Assembly: GCF_004135975.1 (NCBI RefSeq)
Contig: NZ_CP026538.1
Coordinates: 372,001-436,000, forward strand
DNA from: Solidesulfovibrio carbinolicus
Lineage (GTDB): Bacteria; Desulfobacterota; Desulfovibrionia; Desulfovibrionales; Desulfovibrionaceae
DNA length: 64,000 nucleotides
Reading direction: 5' to 3'
The translations under genes were made by a program, and so were the position numbers. Under the pieces are notes generated by a model, which ran no database searches, was not told the DNA's origin, and worked only from the letters and a program-made list of their open reading frames with translations. Positions within the stretch are counted from its first letter, which is position 1. Each line of letters begins with the position of its first letter. Shown piece by piece: positions 8,929 through 15,854 of the stretch.

Positions 8929-9306
8929 CTAGCGGGTAAGGAGTTGTTCGTAGAGCGGCATGGGCACGGTGAAGGTCATTTCGTCGGGCTTCAGGAATTT
9001 CCGCGCTGAGGGGTCGCCGCAGCCGAGCACGGCCCGGGGCCGGCCCTTGGTCAGGTAGTGCAGCGGCCAGGTGGTCATGAAGCTGCAGCCAGCGCCGAAG
9101 GGCGCGGCCGTGACCTCGAAATTGTCGGTAACAAAGGCGGCCAGATTGGCCAGGCCGGTCAGCACCTCCCCCCGGGCGAAGAAGGTGACGGTCTCGGGCG
9201 TCTCGCTTGCGGCGAAGCGATTGACGGGTTTGAAGACGCAGTATTTGGCCGGAGCCGGGCGCGGGGCGATCTCGGTGAAAAAACGGCGGGCCGAGGCCGG
9301 GGCCGC
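8929..9306 (-). pseudogene. DUF169 family remnant, N-terminal half missing
   Basis: The minus-strand frame ending at 8929 encodes about 125 codons that look like the C-terminal half of a DUF169 protein (AKYCVFKPVNRF, then GAGCSFMTTWP, GRPRAVLGCGDPSAR, LTFTVPMPLYEQLL-like ending). Family members are usually about twice as long and begin with a PVAVKF-type region that is absent here. The frame is closed upstream by a TGA at 9307-9309, which is also the stop of the next ORF, and there is no ATG; the only alternative start is a GTG near 9165. I read it as a decayed fragment. The family has no firm function. Confidence 0.6.
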
Positions 9307-9777
9307 TCAGGGATGCGGCCGGCGCAGGCGGCGAAAGGCCAGGAAGCTTCCCTTGAGAAACCGGGGGGCGAGCAGCCGCCAGGGGGCGTTGGTGGTCCCC
9401 TGGGGCAGCAGATGGTACCAGGCAAAGCCACGGGAGCGGTAGTGGGCTTTGGCCTTGTCGATGCAGCCGGCCTGGCGTGCGGCGTGCAGGGCGGCGTCGC
9501 GCTGGCAGCGCGAGCGAGCCATGGCGTCGAAAACCCGGGGATCAAATCCACGCCGGGCCAGGATGTGGCGCACCCGACGGGCCTCGGCCAGGCGGGACAG
9601 GGCGTCGCAGACCGAAAGCACGGCTCCGCCGGCTGAAGCGCCGGCCATGGCCAGGGCGGCCCTGATGGAGGCCGTGCAGAAAAGCCCCAGCCACAAGGCG
9701 GAAAAAAGCCCCAGGGCGACGGCCACGGTCATGGGCAGGGGCGCGGCGGCGAGCAGGCGTACGACTTGGATGGTCAC
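9307..9777 (-). CDS. small membrane protein of unknown function
   Basis: A 156-residue ORF with a GTG start at 9777 (ATG alternative at 9732; neither has a strong ribosome site). Residues 1-45 are strongly hydrophobic, enough for one or two membrane spans. The rest is basic and soluble (FDPRVFDAMARSRCQRD, then HLLPQGTTNAPWRLLAPRFL). I do not recognise the family. It lies in the same frame as, and directly upstream of, the DUF169 remnant, separated only by the TGA. The reading frame is plausible for composition, but the gene could itself be part of a decaying region. Confidence 0.45.
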   Translation of the reverse strand: MTIQVVRLLAAAPLPMTVAVALGLFSALWLGLFCTASIRAALAMAGASAGGAVLSVCDALSRLAEARRVRHILARRGFDPRVFDAMARSRCQRDAALHAARQAGCIDKAKAHYRSRGFAWYHLLPQGTTNAPWRLLAPRFLKGSFLAFRRLRRPHP

Positions 9778-9881
9778 GGCTGTTTATTTGGTGGCCGAGG
9801 AAGCCCGGGGCTGTCAAGACCCCCTTGACAGGCGATGAGAATTTCGGTGCAAGCAAATCATGACCCCCCGGAGGTGAGGCC

Positions 9882-10364
9882 ATGAATCGTTGGGGAATGG
9901 GAACCATGCTCTACCGCGCCACTATCTGCTACGGTTTGCTTGCCATCGTTTACGACGCCATCCTGATCGAATCTTTTTGCGACCGCCTGATCCCCGAACG
10001 CCTGGCTCTGGCCGTGGGCGGGGTGCTTCTCGCCCTGGGCTTTGTGGTGTACGCTCTGGGCACGTTTTCGGTGTACAAGGCCATCGACGCCGGACAACTC
10101 GCCACGCGCGGCATTTTCGCCGTGGTGCGCCATCCGCTTTACGCCGCCTGGATCTGGTGCATCGTGCCCGGGCTGGCGCTCATGCAGGGCACGCTTTTGG
10201 CCCTTTTGACGCCGGTGGTGGCGGGGGTGTTCTACTGGTTGTGCATTCCCCATGAAGAAGTCTGGTTGTTGTCGCGTTTCGGCGAGCAGTACCGGCAGTA
10301 TTGCCGCCGCGTGGGCGGCATTGTGCCGAAGTTGAGGCGTTGGGGACTACCCCAGGCGGGGTGA
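9882..10364 (+). CDS. isoprenylcysteine carboxyl methyltransferase / PEMT-like membrane methyltransferase
   Basis: A 160-residue polytopic membrane protein with three or four hydrophobic segments. The conserved core of this family is visible: TRGIFAVVRHPLYAAW, then a hydrophobic hairpin and EEVWLLSRFGEQYRQYCRRVG near the C-terminus. Members bind SAM between membrane helices and methylate small hydrophobic substrates; bacterial substrates are mostly unknown. The ATG at 9882 follows a GGAGGTGAGG ribosome site. No obvious operon partner; flanking genes are on the minus strand. Confidence 0.82.
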   Translation: MNRWGMGTMLYRATICYGLLAIVYDAILIESFCDRLIPERLALAVGGVLLALGFVVYALGTFSVYKAIDAGQLATRGIFAVVRHPLYAAWIWCIVPGLALMQGTLLALLTPVVAGVFYWLCIPHEEVWLLSRFGEQYRQYCRRVGGIVPKLRRWGLPQAG

Positions 10365-10456
10365 CGACCACGCCCTGCTCCGGCGCGCCCGAGGCGGCAG
10401 CGTGGACGCAGGGCAGGCCGGGAATTCTCGTGACGGGGCGTGTCGGCAGGGTGATG

Positions 10457-10831
10457 TCAGACCCGCAGCGACAGCATGGTCGGGCCGGAGGCGGTCTGGG
10501 GCGTGACGGCGGCGGCTGTGGCGTAACCGGCCAGGGCTTGACGGCGGGTGTAGGCGTTGGGCGGGGGCGTTTGGCCCAGGGCCGGCGTTTCGGCCAAAAG
10601 CGCGCTGGCCGCGGCGGCGTCCAGGGCGTCGGCGAAGCTGCTGGCCTGGGGAGAGGCGCCCGAGAGGTCGAATTCGTAGTCCGTGGCCGAGTAGCGCAGG
10701 GAAAAGGGGCCAAACGACAGTCCGGCCTCGCGGCTGATGACCTTGCCGGGCACGCGCGGCGCGGCCGGCGTCAAACGAGACGCCTCGCGCTGGTAGGCCC
10801 CTATGGGCGATGCGGCGGCAATGGCGGCCAT
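10457..10831 (-). CDS. hypothetical 124-residue protein
   Basis: The ATG at 10831 with GGAG seven bases upstream opens a 124-codon frame. The N-terminus is Ala-rich (IGAYQREASRL), followed by LSFGPFSLRYSATDYEFDL and a C-terminal half rich in Ala/Thr ending MLSLRV. There is no signal peptide, membrane span or recognised domain. It is preferred over the overlapping frames on either strand because of the ribosome site and its balanced composition. Function unknown. Confidence 0.5.
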   Translation of the reverse strand: MAAIAAASPIGAYQREASRLTPAAPRVPGKVISREAGLSFGPFSLRYSATDYEFDLSGASPQASSFADALDAAAASALLAETPALGQTPPPNAYTRRQALAGYATAAAVTPQTASGPTMLSLRV

Positions 10832-11030
10832 GGGCGGACTCCGGGCGCAAAAACGCCACGCGACGGGGACACGAGCGTGCCTGCCCTCGCGGCCCCGTGC
10901 TTCGGGGACCGGCTCCGTCCATGGAGAAAGGTGACGTAACTGTAAGGCGCTTTACTCGTCGTGGCAAGGGGCGCGGGCAAGACAGGGGCGGGGGATGCCA
11001 GTTTGGCCGCCGGCCCCGCTTCACGCCCGG

Positions 11031-12044
11031 CTATAGGCCGTGGCTCCCGGCGGGCAGGCGGCCCTTGGCCGCTTCCAGATAGAGCGCGGCGCGCGGGTCG
11101 CCGGGCAGGGCTTCGGCCCAGTGGAGATAGAGCAGCCGCAGGGAGGCGGGGAGTTCCCGGGATGCCTCCAGCCGTCGGCGGACCAGGGCCTCGGCCGGCT
11201 GGGCCGTGACAAAGCCGGCGAACCGCTCGGCCCGGGCCGCCGGGCCGTGGCGGGCGCGCAGGGCTTCCAGGCCTTGCCGGGCCACGCGCTCGCGCCTGGC
11301 CGGGTCGGGCAGCAGTTCCCGGACCAGGGCGGCCAGCCTGTCCAGGTCGCCCGGGGGATAGGTGAAAAGGTGCTCGCCCGGGTTAAACAGCTCGGTCAGG
11401 CCGTGCCCGACCTCGGGCGTAAGCAGGCAGGAGCCGACCGAGAGCGCCTCGAAGACCCGGAAATTGAGGTCGCCGTGTTCGGCGATATTGAGCACGAGGC
11501 GCGCCCGGGGGAACAGTTCCCGCCAGTTTCCCCGGGTGACGACGAGGCCCGGGAACAGGGCGGCGAGCTGCCCAAGCAGGGCCGCCCGGCCAGGGGTCAG
11601 ATCGGCATCGACTTTGCCCACGAACAACAGGTCGATGTCCTTGTCTTCCTCCCGGGGCATGGCCTCGGCGACCATGGCCTCGGCCGCGGGCGGCAGCCAG
11701 ATGGCCCGGTCCGGGGACAGATTTTCCTGAAAGGCCGGCAGATGGTCGCGCAGGCTCACCGTGCACAGGTCAAAAGCCTGGGCATAGGTCGGATACCAAT
11801 GGTGGATGTGGCTGTCCACGCAGCCAAAGACGGTGAGGCAGGGGAAATGCTCCACTCCGGGCAGGGGAGGCGGCGCGCTGTAGTCGAAGTAGGCCACGAT
11901 GTCGGGCGACCGGCCGCATACGGCCCGGATGCCTTCCCAGGTGCGGCACTTGAGGGCATTTTGCGCGACAGCCACGACGGCAAAGGCGTCCTTGGGCAGA
12001 CAGCCGAGGAAATTGGTCGATCCGACGCAGGCCATGGTCAGCAT
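11031..12044 (-). CDS. glycosyltransferase family 1-like protein
   Basis: A 337-residue soluble protein. The start is placed at the ATG at 12044 because GGAGAAG lies five bases upstream; the frame stays open further 5'. The C-terminal half fits the Glyco_trans_1_2 type of GT-B glycosyltransferase: DIDLLFVGKVDADL, then RLVLNIAEHGDLNFRVFEALSVGSCLLTPEVGHGLTELF and EHLFTYPPGDLDRLAALVRELL. The HGDLNFRVFEAL stretch is the usual donor-binding signature. The N-terminal half (residues 1-150) is a divergent acceptor domain. It is divergently oriented from the ROK kinase. The 16 nt before the start are identical to those before the SulP gene on the other strand. Sugar and acceptor unknown. Confidence 0.75.
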   Translation of the reverse strand: MLTMACVGSTNFLGCLPKDAFAVVAVAQNALKCRTWEGIRAVCGRSPDIVAYFDYSAPPPLPGVEHFPCLTVFGCVDSHIHHWYPTYAQAFDLCTVSLRDHLPAFQENLSPDRAIWLPPAAEAMVAEAMPREEDKDIDLLFVGKVDADLTPGRAALLGQLAALFPGLVVTRGNWRELFPRARLVLNIAEHGDLNFRVFEALSVGSCLLTPEVGHGLTELFNPGEHLFTYPPGDLDRLAALVRELLPDPARRERVARQGLEALRARHGPAARAERFAGFVTAQPAEALVRRRLEASRELPASLRLLYLHWAEALPGDPRAALYLEAAKGRLPAGSHGL

Positions 12045-12173
12045 AGGGCTTCTCCGGGAGGTCGCGGCGCTTTGCCGCTTGGCGGCCATGGGGCCGGGAC
12101 GTCACGATAGCCAAGGCAAGGGGAAAAACCAATGGCTTCGGGCCTCGGGCTTGCAGGCCTTGTAGTGCCGCCC

Positions 12174-12200
12174 TTGTCGGTCGATGTGCCCTGGTATAAG
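12174..12200 (+). promoter_or_regulatory. possible promoter for the ROK kinase / SulP pair
   Basis: TTGTCG at 12174 and TATAAG at 12195, spacing 15 bp (16 bp if the -35 is read as CTTGTC). They are 38 bp upstream of the ROK gene ATG in the divergent intergenic region 12045-12238. The -10 is a good match; the spacing is slightly short. Confidence 0.4.
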
Positions 12201-12238
12201 GAAATTGAATTCGACAGAGGGCAAGGGATTTTCGAGTC

Positions 12239-13201
12239 ATGCGCGAGAAGGCTTTTTGGGGAGCCGTCGAGGCCGGGGGGACGAAGTTTGTCTGCGCCGT
12301 CGGGACTGGCCTTGACGATATCCGGCGGCCGGAGAACCGGGCCGTTTTTCCCACGGGCGACGATCCCGTCGCGACCCTGGCCGCCGTGGCTGGCTGGCTC
12401 AAGGCCCGCGAGGCCCAGGGCGGCGCGCCGCTTGCCGCCCTGGGCGTGGCCTCCTTCGGCCCGGTCTGCCTGGACAAGGCCCTGCCCGATTACGGCCGGG
12501 TCATGACCACGCCCAAACCGGGCTGGAGCGGCTTTGATCTTGTGGGCGCGCTCGGCCGGGCTTTCCCGGGCCGGCCCGTCGGGTTCGACACCGACGTCAA
12601 CGGCGCGGCCCTGGGCGAGCGGGAATGGGGCGCGGCCAGGGGGCTGGACGATTTCCTCTACGTCACCATCGGCACGGGTATCGGCGTGGGCGGCATGGCC
12701 GGCGGCCGGTTGCTCCATGGGCTGACCCACCCGGAAATGGGCCACATGGGCTTGCGGCGGCTGGCCGGGGACGCGTTTCCCGGGGTCTGTCCGTTCCACG
12801 GCGACTGCTGGGAGGGGCTTTGCAGCGGTCCGGCCATGGCGGCCCGGACAGGGACGGCGGCCGAGGACCTGCCCGCCGACCATCCGGCCTGGGAGCATGA
12901 GGCGGCCTACGTGGCCGAGGCCTTGGCGACCGTCACCTACGCCTTGTCGCCGCGCCGCGTCATCCTCGGCGGCAGCGTGCCCAAGGGCGGCCGGCTCGGC
13001 GAGGAAGGCTTTTTCGCCAAGGTCCGGGAGCGGTTCGTGGCGACCTTGGGCGGCTATCTGCCCGACGAGCGGCTGACGGCCCGGATGGCCGAGTACATCG
13101 TGCCGCCGGACTTGGGGGCGCTTGCCGGGGTGGCCGGGGCGTGGTGTTTGGCCGTTATCGCGTCCGACGGCAGGGAGGGCAAAACGCGCTCCAAGCCTTG
13201 A
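12239..13201 (+). CDS. ROK-family sugar kinase, fructokinase type
   Basis: A 320-residue cytoplasmic kinase. The N-terminal phosphate-binding motif is GAVEAGGTKFVCAVG (residues 8-22). FDTDVNGAALGE carries the catalytic Asp, and YVTIGTGIGVGG follows. The zinc site typical of ROK fructokinases is present: HPEMGHM, then CPFHGDCWEGLCSGPA. These features match the ScrK/GmuE-type fructokinases that phosphorylate fructose to fructose-6-phosphate. Length is normal for the family. The last codon is about 55 bp before the SulP start on the same strand, so the two may be cotranscribed. Confidence 0.87.
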   Translation: MREKAFWGAVEAGGTKFVCAVGTGLDDIRRPENRAVFPTGDDPVATLAAVAGWLKAREAQGGAPLAALGVASFGPVCLDKALPDYGRVMTTPKPGWSGFDLVGALGRAFPGRPVGFDTDVNGAALGEREWGAARGLDDFLYVTIGTGIGVGGMAGGRLLHGLTHPEMGHMGLRRLAGDAFPGVCPFHGDCWEGLCSGPAMAARTGTAAEDLPADHPAWEHEAAYVAEALATVTYALSPRRVILGGSVPKGGRLGEEGFFAKVRERFVATLGGYLPDERLTARMAEYIVPPDLGALAGVAGAWCLAVIASDGREGKTRSKP

Positions 13202-13256
13202 CCCCTACCGCTTCCCGGGTATGGTCGCTACCATACGCCTCTCCCGGAGAAGCCCT

Positions 13257-15155
13257 GTGGAACACTGCGAACTGCCCCGCCGACCGTCGCGCTTCGAGCC
13301 GCTGCTGCGGCTTATGCCGCGCCTTTTTCCCTTTCTTTCCTGGTGGCCCCGGGTGGGCCGGCGCACGCTTTCGGCCGATCTGTGGGCCGGGCTGACCGGC
13401 GCGGTCATCGTGTTGCCCCAGGGCGTGGCCTTTGCCGCCATCGCCGGGCTGCCGCCCCAGTACGGCCTCTACGCCGCCATGGTCCCGGTCATCGTGGCCG
13501 CGCTTTTCGGCTCGTCCTGGCACCTCATCTCCGGCCCCACCACGGCCATTTCCCTGGTCGTTTTCGCCAACGTCAGCCAGCTCGCTCCGCCCGGCTCGCC
13601 GGACTACATCCGGCTCGTGCTGGCGCTGACCGTCCTGGCCGGCCTGGTCCAGTTCGGCCTGGGTCTGGCCCGCCTGGGCGGGGTGGTCAATTTTGTGTCC
13701 CATTCGGTGGTCACGGGCTTTACCGCCGGCGCGGCCATCCTCATCGCCACCAGCCAGCTGGGGCATTTTTTCGGCGTCACCCTGCCGCGCGGCGGCTCCT
13801 TTCTCGAAACCTGGCTGGCCTTTTTCCGCCAACTGCCGGCCGTCAACGGCCACGTGGCCCTGATTGCCGGAACCACGCTGCTCGTTGCCCTGGTGCTGCG
13901 GCGGCTGTGGCCGCGCTGCCCGGCCCTGCTCCTGTCACTTATCGCCGGCAGCCTCCTGTGCCATGTTTTGGACGGGGCCGGGCATGGAGCCAAGCTGGTG
14001 GGCGCGCTGCCGGCCAGCCTGCCGCCGCTGTCCCTGCCGGAAATCGACCTCGACACCTTCCGGGTGCTGTTCCCGGGCGCTTTGGCCGTGGCCATGCTCG
14101 GGCTGGCCGAGGCCGTGTCCATCGCCCGGGCCGTGGCCGTGCGTTCGCAGCAGCATATCGACAACAGCCAGGAGTTCATCGGTCAGGGGCTGGCCAATAT
14201 CGCCGGTGGTTTTTTTTCGGGCTACGCCTCGTCGGGGTCGTTCACCCGCACGGGCGTCAACTACGACGCCGGGGGGAAAACGCCGCTGGCCGCCGTGTTT
14301 TCGGCCGTGCTCCTGGCCCTGGTCGTGCTCCTGGTCGCGCCGGCCACGGCGTATCTGCCCATCGCGGCCATGGCCGGGGTCATCGTGCTGGTGGCGGCCG
14401 GGCTGGTCAACGTCAAGGCCATCCGCCACATCCTGCACACCGACCGGTCCGAGGCCGGGGTGCTGGCGGCCACGTTTTTGTCCACGCTGTTCGTCGGATT
14501 GGAATTCGCCATTTACGCCGGGGTCATGCTGTCGCTTCTGCTCTATCTGCGCCGCACCAGCCATCCCCACTTCATCACCCTGGCCCCGGACCCTGCCTCG
14601 CCCCGCCGGGCCCTGGTCAATGTGCGCCGCAAGAAGCTGGCCGAATGCCCGCAGCTCAAGATCCTGCGCCTGGACGGCTCCATCTTTTTCGGGGCCGTCA
14701 ACCACATCGCCGAGGAACTGCATCGCATTGTGGAGAAAAGCCCCGAGCAGTGCCACATCCTCATCATCGGCTCGGGCATCAACTTCATCGACGCCGGCGG
14801 CTGCCACATGCTGTTCCACGAGGCCGGGGCCATGAAGCTCTCGGGCCGGGAGATCTTTTTTTGTTCGCTCAAGGGCGAGGTCATGGAACTCTTGACGCGC
14901 GGGGGCTGCCTGGCCCGCATCGGGGCGGAAAATGTCTTTCGCGACAAGGAATCGGCCATCGGCGGCATCGTGGCCCGGCTTGACCCCGAACGCTGCGCCT
15001 GCTGCCCCAGCCGGGTTTTTGCCGAATGCGCCGGCCGTCCCGGGGGCTGGGCCGAGGGGTTGACTGCGGCCGGGCTGGCCGAGCTTGGCGACGGTCCGGC
15101 CCTGGCCGGGGACGACGACGCGGACGAGAACGACGACGCGCCGGAAGAGGTCTGA
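13257..15155 (+). CDS. SulP-family anion permease with STAS domain
   Basis: A 632-residue membrane protein starting at the GTG at 13257 (GGAGAAG five bases upstream); an in-frame ATG at 13221 is the alternative. The SulP core begins with LWAGLTGAVIVLPQGVAFAAIAGLPPQYGLYAAMVP, followed by about a dozen hydrophobic segments and the conserved NIAGGFFSGYASSGSFTRTGVN stretch. A cytoplasmic STAS domain occupies about residues 475-590 (LKILRLDGSIFFGAVN, FIDAGGCHML). The C-terminal tail has a Cys cluster (CACCPSRVFAEC) and an acidic end. SulP proteins carry sulfate, bicarbonate or other anions. Sulfate uptake would suit a sulfate reducer, but the substrate cannot be read from sequence. Confidence 0.9.
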   Translation: MEHCELPRRPSRFEPLLRLMPRLFPFLSWWPRVGRRTLSADLWAGLTGAVIVLPQGVAFAAIAGLPPQYGLYAAMVPVIVAALFGSSWHLISGPTTAISLVVFANVSQLAPPGSPDYIRLVLALTVLAGLVQFGLGLARLGGVVNFVSHSVVTGFTAGAAILIATSQLGHFFGVTLPRGGSFLETWLAFFRQLPAVNGHVALIAGTTLLVALVLRRLWPRCPALLLSLIAGSLLCHVLDGAGHGAKLVGALPASLPPLSLPEIDLDTFRVLFPGALAVAMLGLAEAVSIARAVAVRSQQHIDNSQEFIGQGLANIAGGFFSGYASSGSFTRTGVNYDAGGKTPLAAVFSAVLLALVVLLVAPATAYLPIAAMAGVIVLVAAGLVNVKAIRHILHTDRSEAGVLAATFLSTLFVGLEFAIYAGVMLSLLLYLRRTSHPHFITLAPDPASPRRALVNVRRKKLAECPQLKILRLDGSIFFGAVNHIAEELHRIVEKSPEQCHILIIGSGINFIDAGGCHMLFHEAGAMKLSGREIFFCSLKGEVMELLTRGGCLARIGAENVFRDKESAIGGIVARLDPERCACCPSRVFAECAGRPGGWAEGLTAAGLAELGDGPALAGDDDADENDDAPEEV

Positions 15156-15176
15156 GCGGCCGCGCCTTGGCGACGC

Positions 15177-15221
15177 AAAAAAACGGCGGCCCCAGGCAGG
15201 GCCGCCGCGCTGTTTTCGTTT
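15177..15221. terminator. bidirectional terminator between sulP and fur
   Basis: A 9-bp perfect stem (CGGCGGCCC/GGGCCGCCG, 15184-15192 and 15199-15207). On the minus strand it is followed by seven T, ending fur transcription; on the plus strand by GCTGTTTTCGTTT, a weaker tail ending sulP. Confidence 0.85.
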
Positions 15222-15235
15222 GGCGAGAATCCGGG

Positions 15236-15676
15236 CTAGGCCCGTTTTTTGCGGCACTCCGGGCACAGGCCGTAGAGGTAGAGCTTGTGGGCGGTCAGGG
15301 TGAAGCCGTGGCGGCGGGCCACTTCTTCCTGAAGCTGTTCAATGGCCGGGTCCACCACTTCGACGTTGACGCCGCAGGCCTCGCAGATGAGGTGGTCGTG
15401 GTGGGTCTGGCCGTAGAGGATCTCGTAGCGCATGGCCCCGTCGCCGAACTCCACGCCCTTGGCCAAGCCGGAGTCGGCCAGGAGCTTGAGCGTGCGGTAG
15501 ACCGTGGCCTGGCCGATGCCGGGATAGTCGGCCTTGACCTTCTGGTAGAGTTCCTCGGAGGTGAGGTGCCCTTCCTCGGCCAGAAAAACGTCGAGAATCT
15601 GCCGCCGTTGGGGCGTCATCTTGAGTTTTTTGCGGGCCACGAAGTCGGCGAAGAGGGCATACGGATCTTGTTGCAT
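15236..15676 (-). CDS. fur: Fur-family metalloregulator
   Basis: A 146-residue protein of normal Fur length. The winged-helix DNA-binding domain contains MTPQRRQILDVFL and the recognition region GIGQATVYRTLKLL (residues about 53-66). The dimerisation domain holds the metal-binding HHDHLICEACG and the CPEC structural zinc pair near the C-terminus. It would repress iron-uptake or peroxide genes in response to metal; Fur, PerR and Zur cannot be separated securely here. The first CxxC pair is CEAC. The gene lies 178 bp downstream of cheA on the same strand and ends at the bidirectional terminator. Confidence 0.88.
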   Translation of the reverse strand: MQQDPYALFADFVARKKLKMTPQRRQILDVFLAEEGHLTSEELYQKVKADYPGIGQATVYRTLKLLADSGLAKGVEFGDGAMRYEILYGQTHHDHLICEACGVNVEVVDPAIEQLQEEVARRHGFTLTAHKLYLYGLCPECRKKRA

Positions 15677-15854
15677 GTGGCGTTGGTCCTCATCCTGTCA
15701 ATTTGGCCGAGTGTAGCGGCCCGGGGGCGCGTGGTCAATGCGGCGCGCGCCTTTGGCGTCCTCCTCGCGCCCTTGGGGGACGTCGGGAGCGATGGTTCCC
15801 GGTCCGGCGGCGCAGCGCGCCGCAACGTGCCGGCGGCCCGGCTGCGAAACGGCC

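Noticed and set aside
9307-9309. TGA as a selenocysteine codon joining the membrane ORF to DUF169
   Set aside because: No SECIS-like hairpin could be seen just downstream, and the DUF169 N-terminal half is missing, so a decayed gene is simpler.
10301-11024. Overlapping plus- and minus-strand frames of 177-225 codons
   Set aside because: Arg/Pro/Gly-rich shadows; the 124-codon minus-strand frame has the ribosome site and balanced composition.
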